Shown here one piece after another: positions 25,253 to 34,517 of a stretch of 64,000 nt of DNA. Each line of letters starts with the position of its first letter. The stretch's first letter is position 1. Under the pieces are notes generated by a model, which saw only the letters and a program-made list of their open reading frames with translations, searched no databases and had not been told where the DNA came from. Source of the DNA: Owenweeksia sp048267305 (lineage in GTDB: Bacteria > Bacteroidota > Bacteroidia > Flavobacteriales > Schleiferiaceae). Made by a program: the position numbers and the translations under genes. The DNA lies in assembly GCA_048267305.1 (NCBI GenBank), contig JBLWXT010000010.1, forward strand, positions 1 to 64,000, written 5' to 3'.

Positions 25253-26623
25253 TTAATACCAAATATTGCCTAAATAAACAGCCTGCTCAAAGAACACTAG
25301 CCCGAACGCAAACAATAAAACATACAGCAGAAGGTCAATTGGCTTACGGAGTTTTATTGTGTAAAGGATAAATAGGAAAACAGGAACCGAAACAATGTAA
25401 AACAGCGCGCCAAGGCTTATGTAAAAAGGAAAATCCAGTTGTCCTGAGTTTGGAATGGCTAGAGAAATCAACCTTGCCAATAAGTAAGCTCCAATTGGAA
25501 AAATCATGGATTCCGATATCTTCAAAAAGTGTGAGACTTTAATATTATGCCCATCTGACTTTCTATAATTGGATACTATCAGATAAATCAAAAATAACAT
25601 TAGTAGTCCTAAAATGGCCAAATGAAAACTCTTGTTCCGGATGGTTTCTACCCTAGTTCTAGTTTTAATGGCAGACACCAATTTGGAGTTGGAAAAATTT
25701 TCAGTTTTAACCAACTCCCCTTCTTCAAAGTATTTGGTCATTACAACTTCTCCAATTTTATCATAGTAGTTCCATACTGAATCCTCAATCCCATTTTGGT
25801 AATAACCCTCCATTACTAGCTTATCATTTTTTGAAAATCGTCTAAAGCGACCGTGCAACCTTGATCCTTTGAAATGAAGCTCATCCTTAAAACTATCCCT
25901 AGCCAATATGTACTGCGCTCTTTTATGAGGCCTCGTTGTACACATTTCCTTTTTGGAATGCCTGAAATCCTCATTTCCTATAATATATTGTTCTATTTTT
26001 TTTAGAACCTGAACCTTCTGATATTCATCTGAAAGAACCGGCTTACCTAAAAACACATTGTCTACAGCCACAATTACGGCTGTATCAAATTGGTATAAAT
26101 CAAAGTCAACTATCCCAGAATCTATATCTAACAAGCCCACTGTGTTTTTAAAAAGCAAATATTGGGGTTGCTCAAACTTCTGATAATAAGCCGGCATACT
26201 GGTGGCGCAAAAAGACATTATTGTTATTACCGAAACTACATATGGGTTCAGCCTTAGTATCAATGAGACTCTCTCTACATGAAAAAAATATGCAACTGGC
26301 AAAACCGCCAAGGCCAGCAGATCTGAAAAATCCACTACCCTGCTAATGGGATATAGGTGCTGAGAAAAAAAGTATATAAAGTCCTGTGAATAAGGACTCT
26401 TCCAGAGCACAAACAATAAAGCCGTTAAGATGTGAATACCTAATCTTCTTTTTTGGAAAATGGCTGACCAAAACACAGCGAAAACGTAAAGACCACAAAA
26501 ATCAGAGAGCTTGCCTGTAATCCAGTTGTGAAATTCTGCCTTGAGGTAAAAGTCATTTAAGAGAAGTAGGGTCAAACAGACCAAGAATGGAATCGTAGTA
26601 AGCGATTTAAATTTGGCTTTCAT
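25253..26623 (-). CDS. Hypothetical polytopic membrane protein with MORN/YwqK-like insert
   Basis: A 456-aa protein. The N-terminal third has several hydrophobic helices and an NWITGKLSDFCGLYVF segment resembling a pattern I associate with uncharacterised Bacteroidota membrane proteins. The middle (about residues 150-310) is soluble and includes a short repeat pattern of the MORN/YwqK type (MEGYYQNGIEDSVWNYYD, TKYFEEGELVKTENF). Four hydrophobic helices follow to the C-terminus. No catalytic motif was seen. Spacing to neighbours suggests transcription with the flanking hypotheticals. Function unknown. Confidence 0.65.
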   Translation of the reverse strand: MKAKFKSLTTIPFLVCLTLLLLNDFYLKAEFHNWITGKLSDFCGLYVFAVFWSAIFQKRRLGIHILTALLFVLWKSPYSQDFIYFFSQHLYPISRVVDFSDLLALAVLPVAYFFHVERVSLILRLNPYVVSVITIMSFCATSMPAYYQKFEQPQYLLFKNTVGLLDIDSGIVDFDLYQFDTAVIVAVDNVFLGKPVLSDEYQKVQVLKKIEQYIIGNEDFRHSKKEMCTTRPHKRAQYILARDSFKDELHFKGSRLHGRFRRFSKNDKLVMEGYYQNGIEDSVWNYYDKIGEVVMTKYFEEGELVKTENFSNSKLVSAIKTRTRVETIRNKSFHLAILGLLMLFLIYLIVSNYRKSDGHNIKVSHFLKISESMIFPIGAYLLARLISLAIPNSGQLDFPFYISLGALFYIVSVPVFLFILYTIKLRKPIDLLLYVLLFAFGLVFFEQAVYLGNIWY

Positions 26624-26689
26624 AACGAGATAAACGTCAAGTCCTTTTACTGGTTGTGATAATTATGAATCTACATTGAACGGATACAC

Positions 26690-27397
26690 TTACCACTTAG
26701 TCCATCCACAATAAATTCCACTTCGATAATATTCCCAATAAACTCCATTGCTGATCGGGTTCCATGATCCGGTTGAAACCGTGTCGCTAAATGGAATTTT
26801 GTAGCTAAAGTTTTCGAAAAAATGCCCTCTATATCTTATTTCAAGTACATCCTTGTAATTACAAATAGCAGCACAATCTAGGTCTTCCACCATCTTTCTC
26901 AATTGGCGAACCTCTTCAACACTTACTTTATGGTAGTCTAGCAATTTAGGTAAAATGTGATGATTCATTTTACCTCTAAACTCTATTAACCAATTATCAT
27001 CAGTTCTGGTCTGGCCTCCAAAAAACGTTTTTACCTGGTTATTCTCCAGTATATTTAAATCCTCCACATAGTATTCGGATTTTTCCATCACCAAAATATT
27101 ATTGATGAGATCAACATTCGACCTGTCTGCCAAAGAATCATAAAGTTGGAAAGAGATATATCCATTGGGCTCGAATTGCAGGTTTTCCAAAACTTTGAGC
27201 CCTTTGCTAAAGCTTATTAGGTCGTTAAATCGTTGTTGATTGTTATAAAAATTATTCTGAATATCTTCTTCAATAAGACTCGCTTTATAGTCATTTATTT
27301 CATATTTCAGGTACAAATCATAGAAAAACCAGAGCAGTGCTACCAGTGATATCACAATCAATCCACGAACCCATCTCTTAAAACCAGTAGTTTTCAT
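26690..27397 (-). CDS. Hypothetical membrane-anchored protein
   Basis: A 235-aa protein with one N-terminal hydrophobic helix (about residues 12-27) followed by a soluble, mostly helical domain probably in the periplasm. A CAAIC segment occurs near residue 177 and the C-terminus is aromatic (WEYYRSGIYCGWTKW). No family recognised. It starts 15 bp after the upstream barrel gene ends and belongs to the same leftward run. Confidence 0.6.
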   Translation of the reverse strand: MKTTGFKRWVRGLIVISLVALLWFFYDLYLKYEINDYKASLIEEDIQNNFYNNQQRFNDLISFSKGLKVLENLQFEPNGYISFQLYDSLADRSNVDLINNILVMEKSEYYVEDLNILENNQVKTFFGGQTRTDDNWLIEFRGKMNHHILPKLLDYHKVSVEEVRQLRKMVEDLDCAAICNYKDVLEIRYRGHFFENFSYKIPFSDTVSTGSWNPISNGVYWEYYRSGIYCGWTKW

Positions 27398-27412
27398 TTA
27401 CCAATTGATTTT

Positions 27413-28099
27413 CTAAAGCCTAAAATTTATATTCAATCCTATCGTCACCCGCTCTCTGAATTCATCTTTAGTGGTATAATTTGGTGTAGTTAACCATTCA
27501 TAGGTGGTAAAGTCTCGATGACCTTTTGTCTCATCAAATTCTAAATCAAATACTTTACGGCTAAACCGCTGAAGACCTAATCCAGCATAAAAATCTACAG
27601 CCAGGCGATTGGTAACAAATAGCATAACTCCAAATTTTGGCACTATATAGAGACTTTCTTCTATTGCAGAAAAATTATCTCTAATATGCTGATCACCTAT
27701 GGGTTCATAAAAAAGTACCATGCCATCAAAATGCCTACTCGATATACCATTTTCAAAACCAACATAGATCTTACGGCTTACAAAATATTGATATTCTATG
27801 CCCATTTTAAGCCCATGAGTTGTTCGAGATGACTCTCCTTCAAAAACACCAGGTGCAATACCAAATTTCACTTGTACTCCAAGTCTATCAGAAAGAAAGT
27901 ATGACGCACCAAAATCGATTGTAGAAAAATTGGGGTTTATAAAACTGAGAGGAGCCAGCTTGATGAACACATCATTCTTATGAACGCGGTTTACAGTATC
28001 AGATTGAGAATATAGCTGAAAGGAACTCAATAGACTTGTCAATGTGAAAAACAAGCTCGCAACGAACAACTTCTGAAGTTTGAAATTTTCTGACTCCAT
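27413..28099 (-). CDS. Predicted outer-membrane beta-barrel protein
   Basis: A 228-aa protein with an N-terminal signal sequence (hydrophobic core about residues 11-27, cleavage near LYSQ-S). The mature part alternates polar and hydrophobic residues in short strands (TIDFGASYFLSDRLGVQVKFGIAPG, GLKMGIEYQYFVSRKIYVGFENG) and ends in a C-terminal strand with a terminal aromatic pattern (IGLNINFRL). This is typical of small outer-membrane barrels of Bacteroidota. No ligand can be proposed. It is the first gene of the leftward hypothetical run and is divergent from ftcD. Confidence 0.75.
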   Translation of the reverse strand: MESENFKLQKLFVASLFFTLTSLLSSFQLYSQSDTVNRVHKNDVFIKLAPLSFINPNFSTIDFGASYFLSDRLGVQVKFGIAPGVFEGESSRTTHGLKMGIEYQYFVSRKIYVGFENGISSRHFDGMVLFYEPIGDQHIRDNFSAIEESLYIVPKFGVMLFVTNRLAVDFYAGLGLQRFSRKVFDLEFDETKGHRDFTTYEWLTTPNYTTKDEFRERVTIGLNINFRL

Positions 28100-28224
28100 C
28101 TACAAATTAGGATTTGGATTATTCAAAAATAACCCAAATCCTACCTCCTCTATAATTGTATCCTCTCCACACTTTGCTATTTTAGCGCTCCACTCTCAAC
28201 CATCACCAATTCAAAAGCTGCTGC

Positions 28225-29211
28225 ATGAAACTTCTGGAATGTATTCCTAACATTAGTGAAGGTAAGGACAAGGCCATAATAAATGCTGTTGCCAACGCCA
28301 TTTCATCTACAGAGGGCGTAAAGCTTTTACACACCGATAGCGGCTACGCTGCCAATAGAACGGTATTCACCTTTGTGGGTGAGCCCGAAGCGGTGTTAAA
28401 GGCTGCCTTTGAGCTTTACATAAAGGCGATGGATCTCATTGATATGCGCCAGCACACCGGCACCCATCCCAGGCAGGGCGCTGTGGATGTTTGTCCTTTT
28501 GTTCCTCTGCAAGGCACCCCCATGCTGGAGGCTATTGCCATAGCTTCTCGCCTGGCCTTTATGCTGGAAAATGAACTCAATATTCCCGGATACTACTATG
28601 GCTTTAACGCCACCTGGCCTGATCATACCAATCTTTCATTTTTACGAAAAGGTGAGTACGAATCGCTTCCCGCCAAGTTTAAAGAAATGCCCATTGATTT
28701 TGGAAATGCCGATAACTGGCAGAAAAGTGGCGCAACGGTAATTGGAGCCCGAAATCTGTTAGTGGCTTACAATATTAATCTCTCCACTCAGGATGTGGCT
28801 GTAGCCAAAAAAATTGCCGGTATAATTCGTCAATCGGGAACCATCAGGCTTTCCTCTACTGGAGAAAGGTTAGGCACCGCTGGCAAACTGGCTGGTGTGC
28901 GTGCCATCGGCTGGTACATAAAGGATTTTGATCGTGTGCAGGTAAGTTGTAACCTTACTGACCTGAGCCTCTCCAGTATGCTGGATGTATTTTTAGCCGT
29001 AAAGGAAGAAGCTGAAAAGCTGGGTACAACGGTAACGGGAAGTGAACTTATTGGCTTAGCTCCAATATCTGAGTTTGAGAAAGCCGCTGCACACTTTGAG
29101 CCCAACTCATCAGACCCCATAAAAGCGGCTGTAAAAGGCTTTGGCTTAGATGAGATAAAGCCATTTGATCCCAATCAAAAAATTATTGAAAAGCTCTTGG
29201 CTAGCGCCTAA
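28225..29211 (+). CDS. ftcD: Glutamate formimidoyltransferase
   Basis: A 328-aa enzyme that transfers the formimidoyl group of N-formimidoyl-L-glutamate to tetrahydrofolate. The N-terminal LLECIPNISEGKD motif, the SGYAANRTVFTFVGEP segment, the conserved HTGTHPRQGAVDVCPFVPLQG region (residues about 75-95, His and Arg active-site residues), and the late GVRAIGWYIKDFDRVQVSCNLTD block are all visible. The cyclodeaminase domain found in mammalian FTCD is absent, as is usual in bacteria. It is a second way to use the HutI product, beside HutG. The last 11 bases overlap the convergent T9SS gene. Confidence 0.94.
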   Translation: MKLLECIPNISEGKDKAIINAVANAISSTEGVKLLHTDSGYAANRTVFTFVGEPEAVLKAAFELYIKAMDLIDMRQHTGTHPRQGAVDVCPFVPLQGTPMLEAIAIASRLAFMLENELNIPGYYYGFNATWPDHTNLSFLRKGEYESLPAKFKEMPIDFGNADNWQKSGATVIGARNLLVAYNINLSTQDVAVAKKIAGIIRQSGTIRLSSTGERLGTAGKLAGVRAIGWYIKDFDRVQVSCNLTDLSLSSMLDVFLAVKEEAEKLGTTVTGSELIGLAPISEFEKAAAHFEPNSSDPIKAAVKGFGLDEIKPFDPNQKIIEKLLASA

Positions 29212-30667
29212 CTAATCGAAGCGAGCTTTGGGTTCCATCCTTCATCTGAATATTAAGGATGTAGAATCCGGAAGGAACATCGGCATGCAGTTCCAAACTG
29301 TTTTTGTTAGCATTTGCAGTCACCGGCATTTCCACACCTACACTGTTGATCAATTGCACCCGGGCCAATTTGCCCTGGGGCAGGTTTAGCACAATCTTAT
29401 CTGTAAAAGGATTGGGGAACACCTCTATTCCAATAGAGCTCTCTCCCATACCAAAATGCACTTCATTAGGGCAGTTGTTGAGACTTAAATGAAAATAATC
29501 GCTCTCCAACAGCTCATAACCACATTCGTGAAAAACCTTGTTGCGGTCAGTACCGCGTACAATAGACAACTTGTAATCCCCGTCAAAAAAGAAGCTCACA
29601 TCCATTTTCAGTTCATCTACATATAAGGTGTCTTTGGGGATAATTACCTTATTTATAATTACCGGATAACCCTGATCATTGGAAAACTTATAATCAGTAC
29701 CATCGGGGCTAATGCTTGAAGTGAGTATCCTTGTGGACAAAGGGACTGTAATCACCCCCGACCCACAAAAGGTTTTTAGGGTATCCTCCGGAAATACGCC
29801 AAAGAAATAAAGCCCCGGAAAGCAATCTTCGCTAATCAATACCGAAATCTGAAAATAACTCGTAGCAGCTTTCACCATACCAATAAAGGGGTTTTTACTA
29901 TCCTTATACTCGGTGATGGTAACGGGTACACCATAAAAACCTGTATCAAAAGGCAGAAAACTCATGGCCTGCTTTTTAATGGCAAAATCAATCGCTCCAA
30001 ATGGAATTTGAGTGGTATAGGGGAATTTTAATGGCACCTCATTCTTTGTTGGAAATAAGCCAGTGGAGGGTTTGTAGTTAATCGCAGCAGCCAAATTCAC
30101 CTTTAGGCTGTCCTCGTCCACATCTGCGTAAGCGGGCTTGTAATAGCGCTTTTCCTGATTGCAAGCCTCCAGTAATCTAAAGTTTGTATCGAGCTGTACG
30201 GGATTGTTCCTTACATGCGTATTCAGTAATACCCATGATGTAACCGGAACAGAATCAAAATTCAGGTAGCCAACAGAAGGAGATTCATAATACACCAAGA
30301 GGTTTTGGCAGGTGTTACCGGAATCAAGGTAAAAGGTATCGGTAAATGTAAATGCCCTGATATCGTCAAAACCCATTTTTGATTTAGGGATGCAAAGTTC
30401 ATTTATGCTATCTCCTCCTGCATTTAGCTTTGCAGTTTGTTGCCAGCTACTTCCACAGGAATTATAAATACTATAGTTGATGGAATTACCTATTGGCATA
30501 CAGCCGGATTTCTCCCCATGTAAAACCTCTATTTGAATAATATATGACTTTTGATACGCCTTAAAATCGGGAGCCTCCTTCACCTGCACCCTGCTCCACA
30601 GCTGTGGGCATTGAGCAAATCCCTGAAGGGAAATGATTGAAATAAAAATGAGGAAAATTCCGCGCAT
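29201..30667 (-). CDS. Secreted protein with T9SS type A sorting domain
   Basis: A 488-aa protein. The ATG at 30667 gives a compact signal peptide (GIFLIFISIISLQGFAQ, cleavage near FAQ-C); an upstream in-frame start at 30700 would extend it without reason. The body (about residues 20-400) is all-beta with paired cysteines and no recognised domain. The C-terminal about 80 residues are a type A sorting domain (EVFPNPF, FYILNIQMKDG, ending LVRR). It is therefore predicted to be a surface or released protein of unknown ligand. It overlaps ftcD convergently by 11 bases. Confidence 0.85.
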   Translation of the reverse strand: MRGIFLIFISIISLQGFAQCPQLWSRVQVKEAPDFKAYQKSYIIQIEVLHGEKSGCMPIGNSINYSIYNSCGSSWQQTAKLNAGGDSINELCIPKSKMGFDDIRAFTFTDTFYLDSGNTCQNLLVYYESPSVGYLNFDSVPVTSWVLLNTHVRNNPVQLDTNFRLLEACNQEKRYYKPAYADVDEDSLKVNLAAAINYKPSTGLFPTKNEVPLKFPYTTQIPFGAIDFAIKKQAMSFLPFDTGFYGVPVTITEYKDSKNPFIGMVKAATSYFQISVLISEDCFPGLYFFGVFPEDTLKTFCGSGVITVPLSTRILTSSISPDGTDYKFSNDQGYPVIINKVIIPKDTLYVDELKMDVSFFFDGDYKLSIVRGTDRNKVFHECGYELLESDYFHLSLNNCPNEVHFGMGESSIGIEVFPNPFTDKIVLNLPQGKLARVQLINSVGVEMPVTANANKNSLELHADVPSGFYILNIQMKDGTQSSLRLVRR

Positions 30668-30974
30668 AGAAATAAGAATCGGCACTAAGATAATATTCAA
30701 ATCTCAACCTGCATTACCATTTCTGTGAAGATGTTCATACACTTATTATAGGATGGATATCATCTAACCTGAGTTAAATTAATATGTGATTGTAGAATTC
30801 CTGATGGATAATGGGATATTGCCTTGCTCTTTGATCACTTTAGGATTTGAGAAGCCTATATAGCTGAGTATTTCAAAACTTGCCCTGCCCAAATTTTTAC
30901 AGAAAGTACACATAAAAAAAATACCCGATTCAAAGAACCGGGTATTTGTAATAGGGTAATACTTTATAAAAGCC
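30668..30974. other. Intergenic region between yidC and the T9SS gene
   Basis: About 300 bp. It contains the yidC terminator (30914-30947). The rest is AT-rich and presumably holds the promoter of the leftward T9SS gene. No RNA gene or coding frame was seen. Confidence 0.5.
30914..30947 (-). terminator. Rho-independent terminator of pyrG-yidC
   Basis: A 9-bp perfect stem AAATACCCG/CGGGTATTT (30919-30927 with 30939-30947); on the minus strand it is followed by a T-run corresponding to A residues 30914-30920. It lies about 28 bp past the yidC stop. Confidence 0.9.
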
Positions 30975-32780
30975 TTACTTTTTTCTTCTGGCCTGCCTGT
31001 TTTGGTCTTCCTGAATCTCCTTCATCCTGCGCATGAAGCGATTTTCCTTTTTAGGCTGAGCTTTCTTTTCCTGCATCTTGGCGTGAATTTTATCTTCATC
31101 GATAAAGGCCCTGATAGCAAACTGCTGACTAAAGGTAATAACGTTGGCCACAAAATAATAGTAGCTCAAACCAGCTGCGTAGTTGTTGAAAACACCAAGG
31201 AATACCACCGGCATCAAATACATCATATACTTCAACTGCGGATACTGTTGATTAGAACCCGTCATCTGCTGGTTCATATAGGTGTAGATTAAGGTAGAAA
31301 CCGTCATCAACAGAGTAAAAAGACTTACGTGATCTCCGTAAATGGTATTAAGTATCGGCACATGGCCAAATGTCCAAATAGAATCATAGGTAGAAAGATC
31401 ATCGGCCCATAAGAATGGCTGCTGCCTCAACTCGATAGAAGAAGGGAAAAAGCGAAACAAGGCAATGAGAATAGGCATTTGAAACAACACCGGTATACAA
31501 CCTCCCAGCGGATTTACACCTGCCTTTCGGTAAAGCTCCATGGTAGCCTGTTGCTTTTTCATAGGCTCCTTATCCTTATACTGCTCGTTTAGCTCGTCAA
31601 TCTCAGGCTTTAGAACCCTCATTTTAGCCATTGAGCGATACGAAGTATAAGTAAATGGAAACAATATCATTTTTATGATTACAGCAATAATCAAAATGAT
31701 AAGACCATAGTTAAGACCATAGCCTTCGAGCCAGTTAAACAAGTTGATTACCAATCCCCTGTTGATCCATCCAAGAATACCCCAACCAAGTGGTATTAAC
31801 TTTTCAAAACCCTGATTGTATGACTCAAGAATATCATACTTATTTGGTCCAAAATAAAGACCATACTGATTGTTAAGGTCACTTCCCTGATTTCCGGCAG
31901 ACACCTTGGAAACAAGTAGCTTGGTATAGGACTCTTCGGTTTCAGCGGGATTTTTTGAGACGAGTTCAGCCTTTTCAAAATCTCCGCTCTTATTTATCAA
32001 AATAGAAGAGAAAAACTGCTGTTTATACGCTACCCACTTAAGGTGCTCTTCTGTTTCGCTGTCATCACTGGTTGCGGATAAATCATCAAGATCATCATCT
32101 GTGGCAAAGTGATATTCCAGATGAGTGTTAGTACGCTCATTCTTAAGATTTTTTTCCTGCCTTAGGGTTTGCATTTCCCATTGCAATCCGGATCTATCAC
32201 TTAGTAAGTCACCAAACCCTCTTGAACGCACATCCCAGTCGAGCATGTAATCGCCCGGTTTAATACGGTAAATGTATTCAAGTGTTTTTCCACCACCTGC
32301 ATCCAAGGTCATAGTAACCTGATTCCCGGAATTTTGCACTCCTGAGAAGTCAAGGTCTGCAGTATTTTTCCCGTTTGCCAGGTCTATATTAAATCTTGAT
32401 GATTTATCTACAAGATAGAGAGGAAGGCTATCGTAGGTTCTATATTTTTTGAGTCGAGCCTTTACTACCTGCCCTCCTTTGGAAGAAATCACAACTTCCA
32501 ATAAATCATTCTCCAGGGTAAAAAACTGCTCTTCAACAGGGGCTTGGGCAATCTGACCAACAGTGCTATCAGCCAGAGAAGTATCAGTAGTAGCTGCATA
32601 AGTGCCATTTTCACTTATCTCATCATGAGTTTCCTCTGCTACCTGTACGCTATCTGCCTTGTTGTTATTTTCAGCATCCGCAGGTTTATCCTCGGCACCA
32701 AAATATCCGAAATACAAAAAGATACCACCAATCAGCAAGAAGCCTATAATGGTATTAATGTCAAATGGTTTTTTATTCAT
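30975..32780 (-). CDS. yidC: Membrane protein insertase YidC
   Basis: A 601-aa inner-membrane insertase/chaperone that inserts and folds membrane proteins, alone or with SecYEG. A first helix (about residues 9-26) is followed by the large periplasmic P1 domain (about 60-340, Gram-negative type) and the conserved five-helix core starting near NLFNWLEGYGLNYGLIILI. It shows the YRSMAKMRVLKPEIDELNEQYKDK cytoplasmic loop pattern and the GGCIPVLFQMPILIALF segment. The C-terminal tail is basic and ends RRKK, as expected for ribosome contact. It starts five bases after pyrG ends, so the two form an operon. Confidence 0.97.
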   Translation of the reverse strand: MNKKPFDINTIIGFLLIGGIFLYFGYFGAEDKPADAENNNKADSVQVAEETHDEISENGTYAATTDTSLADSTVGQIAQAPVEEQFFTLENDLLEVVISSKGGQVVKARLKKYRTYDSLPLYLVDKSSRFNIDLANGKNTADLDFSGVQNSGNQVTMTLDAGGGKTLEYIYRIKPGDYMLDWDVRSRGFGDLLSDRSGLQWEMQTLRQEKNLKNERTNTHLEYHFATDDDLDDLSATSDDSETEEHLKWVAYKQQFFSSILINKSGDFEKAELVSKNPAETEESYTKLLVSKVSAGNQGSDLNNQYGLYFGPNKYDILESYNQGFEKLIPLGWGILGWINRGLVINLFNWLEGYGLNYGLIILIIAVIIKMILFPFTYTSYRSMAKMRVLKPEIDELNEQYKDKEPMKKQQATMELYRKAGVNPLGGCIPVLFQMPILIALFRFFPSSIELRQQPFLWADDLSTYDSIWTFGHVPILNTIYGDHVSLFTLLMTVSTLIYTYMNQQMTGSNQQYPQLKYMMYLMPVVFLGVFNNYAAGLSYYYFVANVITFSQQFAIRAFIDEDKIHAKMQEKKAQPKKENRFMRRMKEIQEDQNRQARRKK

Positions 32781-32785
32781 TATGA

Positions 32786-34396
32786 TTATGCTTTTGAAGC
32801 CTTAACTACAGCTTCAACAAATTTTACAAACAGTGGATGAGGGTTGGCCACGGTACTTTTATATTCAGGGTGAAACTGTACCCCCATAAACCACGGATGA
32901 TCCGGTATTTCAATAATTTCCACCAAATCAGTTTCCGGGTTTTTACCAGTGGCAATCATGCCATTTTTTTCAAAATCCTTTAAATATTTGCTATTAAACT
33001 CATAGCGATGACGATGGCGCTCGCTTATTACTTTTCTGCGATAAGCTGAAAAGGCGTGACTACCTTCGGTAAGCTCACAATCACAAGCTCCAAGGCGCAT
33101 AGTACCTCCCATATTTTCAACATTCTTTTGCTCTTCCATAAGAGCAATAACAGGATGTTTTGTTTTGGGGTTCATTTCTGAAGAGTTGGCATCACTCCAG
33201 TTCAGCACATTTCTTCCAAATTCAATTACTGCGGCCTGCATTCCAAGGCACACACCAAAAAATGGAATTTTATTTTCACGTGCGTAGCGAATAGCCTCTA
33301 ACTTACCTTCAAAACCGCGCTCACCAAAACCAGGTGCTACAAGAACTCCATCAAGACCTTCTATATATTTGGCTGCACTTTCCTGACTTATGTTTTCGGA
33401 GTGAATCCATTTGATATTTACCTTACATTCATTGGCAGCGCCAGCATGAATAAAAGACTCTACAATGGATTTATACGAATCCTTAAGTTCAATATATTTA
33501 CCGATAAGACCTATGGTAACCTCTGTTTTAGGATACTTCAACTTGTAGAGGAAGTCTTTCCAGTTTACCAAATCCAGATTGTCCTCAATGGGCAAACCAA
33601 GGCGTTTTAGCACCACTTCATCAAGGTGCTGATTGCGCATCAGGATAGGAACTGCATATATTGTTTCTGCATCCAGTGATTCAATTACAGCTTCCTTCTT
33701 CACATTGCAAAACAATGCCAGTTTCTTCTTAATTTCCTCTCCAATGGGGTGTTCGCATCGGCAAACCAATACATCAGGTTGTACACCTGATTCCTGTAAA
33801 CTCTTTACAGAGTGCTGGGTAGGCTTGGTTTTCAACTCACCGGTAGCTGCCAAAAAAGGCACAAGAGTAAGGTGAATCACCATACAGTCATCTCCCAACT
33901 CCCATTTTAGCTGACGGACAGTCTCGATGTAGGGCAGTGACTCAATATCACCAACAGTACCACCTATCTCCGTTATTACGATTTCAAACTCACCTGTATT
34001 ACCAAGTAGCTGAATTCTTCTTTTAATTTCATCAGTAACATGGGGAATTACCTGAACGGTTTTCCCTAAAAAGTCACCTCTGCGCTCCTTATCAATTACC
34101 GACTGGTAAATTCTACCTGTAGTAACATTGTTGGCCTGAGATGTTGGCCTGTTGAGGAAACGTTCATAATGACCAAGGTCAAGATCGGTTTCTGCACCAT
34201 CATTGGTAACAAAACACTCGCCATGTTCATAGGGGTTAAGTGTTCCCGGATCTATATTTAAATAAGGATCCAGTTTTTGAATGGTAACACTATAACCTCT
34301 TGACTGTAAAAGCGTTGCCAATGAAGCGGAAATGATTCCCTTTCCTAAGGAGGAGGTAACACCTCCTGTAACGAAAATATATTTTGTGGATGGCAT
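32786..34396 (-). CDS. pyrG: CTP synthase
   Basis: A 536-aa enzyme that aminates UTP to CTP with ATP and glutamine. The N-terminal synthetase domain opens with YIFVTGGVTSSLGKGI (the P-loop region), and DLDLGHYERF plus EIGGTVGDIES are present. The glutaminase domain has the nucleophile motif GVCLGMQ and the histidine-glutamate pair in VQFHPEY. The frame extends to 34432, but MPSTKYIFVTGG is the family start and a -7 element lies 34 bp upstream of it. It is followed by yidC after 5 bp. Confidence 0.97.
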   Translation of the reverse strand: MPSTKYIFVTGGVTSSLGKGIISASLATLLQSRGYSVTIQKLDPYLNIDPGTLNPYEHGECFVTNDGAETDLDLGHYERFLNRPTSQANNVTTGRIYQSVIDKERRGDFLGKTVQVIPHVTDEIKRRIQLLGNTGEFEIVITEIGGTVGDIESLPYIETVRQLKWELGDDCMVIHLTLVPFLAATGELKTKPTQHSVKSLQESGVQPDVLVCRCEHPIGEEIKKKLALFCNVKKEAVIESLDAETIYAVPILMRNQHLDEVVLKRLGLPIEDNLDLVNWKDFLYKLKYPKTEVTIGLIGKYIELKDSYKSIVESFIHAGAANECKVNIKWIHSENISQESAAKYIEGLDGVLVAPGFGERGFEGKLEAIRYARENKIPFFGVCLGMQAAVIEFGRNVLNWSDANSSEMNPKTKHPVIALMEEQKNVENMGGTMRLGACDCELTEGSHAFSAYRRKVISERHRHRYEFNSKYLKDFEKNGMIATGKNPETDLVEIIEIPDHPWFMGVQFHPEYKSTVANPHPLFVKFVEAVVKASKA

Positions 34397-34429
34397 AAAT
34401 GAGTTTCTCCCGGTTTGCAAAAAACGCTG

Positions 34430-34437
34430 CAAAGCTA
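34430..34437 (-). promoter_or_regulatory. -7 element upstream of pyrG
   Basis: On the minus strand TAGCTTTG is a full match to TAnnTTTG, 33 bp before the ATG at 34396. This gives a leader of about 27 nt and overlaps the earlier in-frame start, supporting the shorter pyrG. No good -33 was identified. Confidence 0.5.
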
Positions 34438-34517
34438 ATGATAAAAGGTGGAAACGGGCTTCAATCTAAAAGATCAAAACCCGTGATGTTTTTAATAAAA
34501 ATCCGATTTTACGGAAT

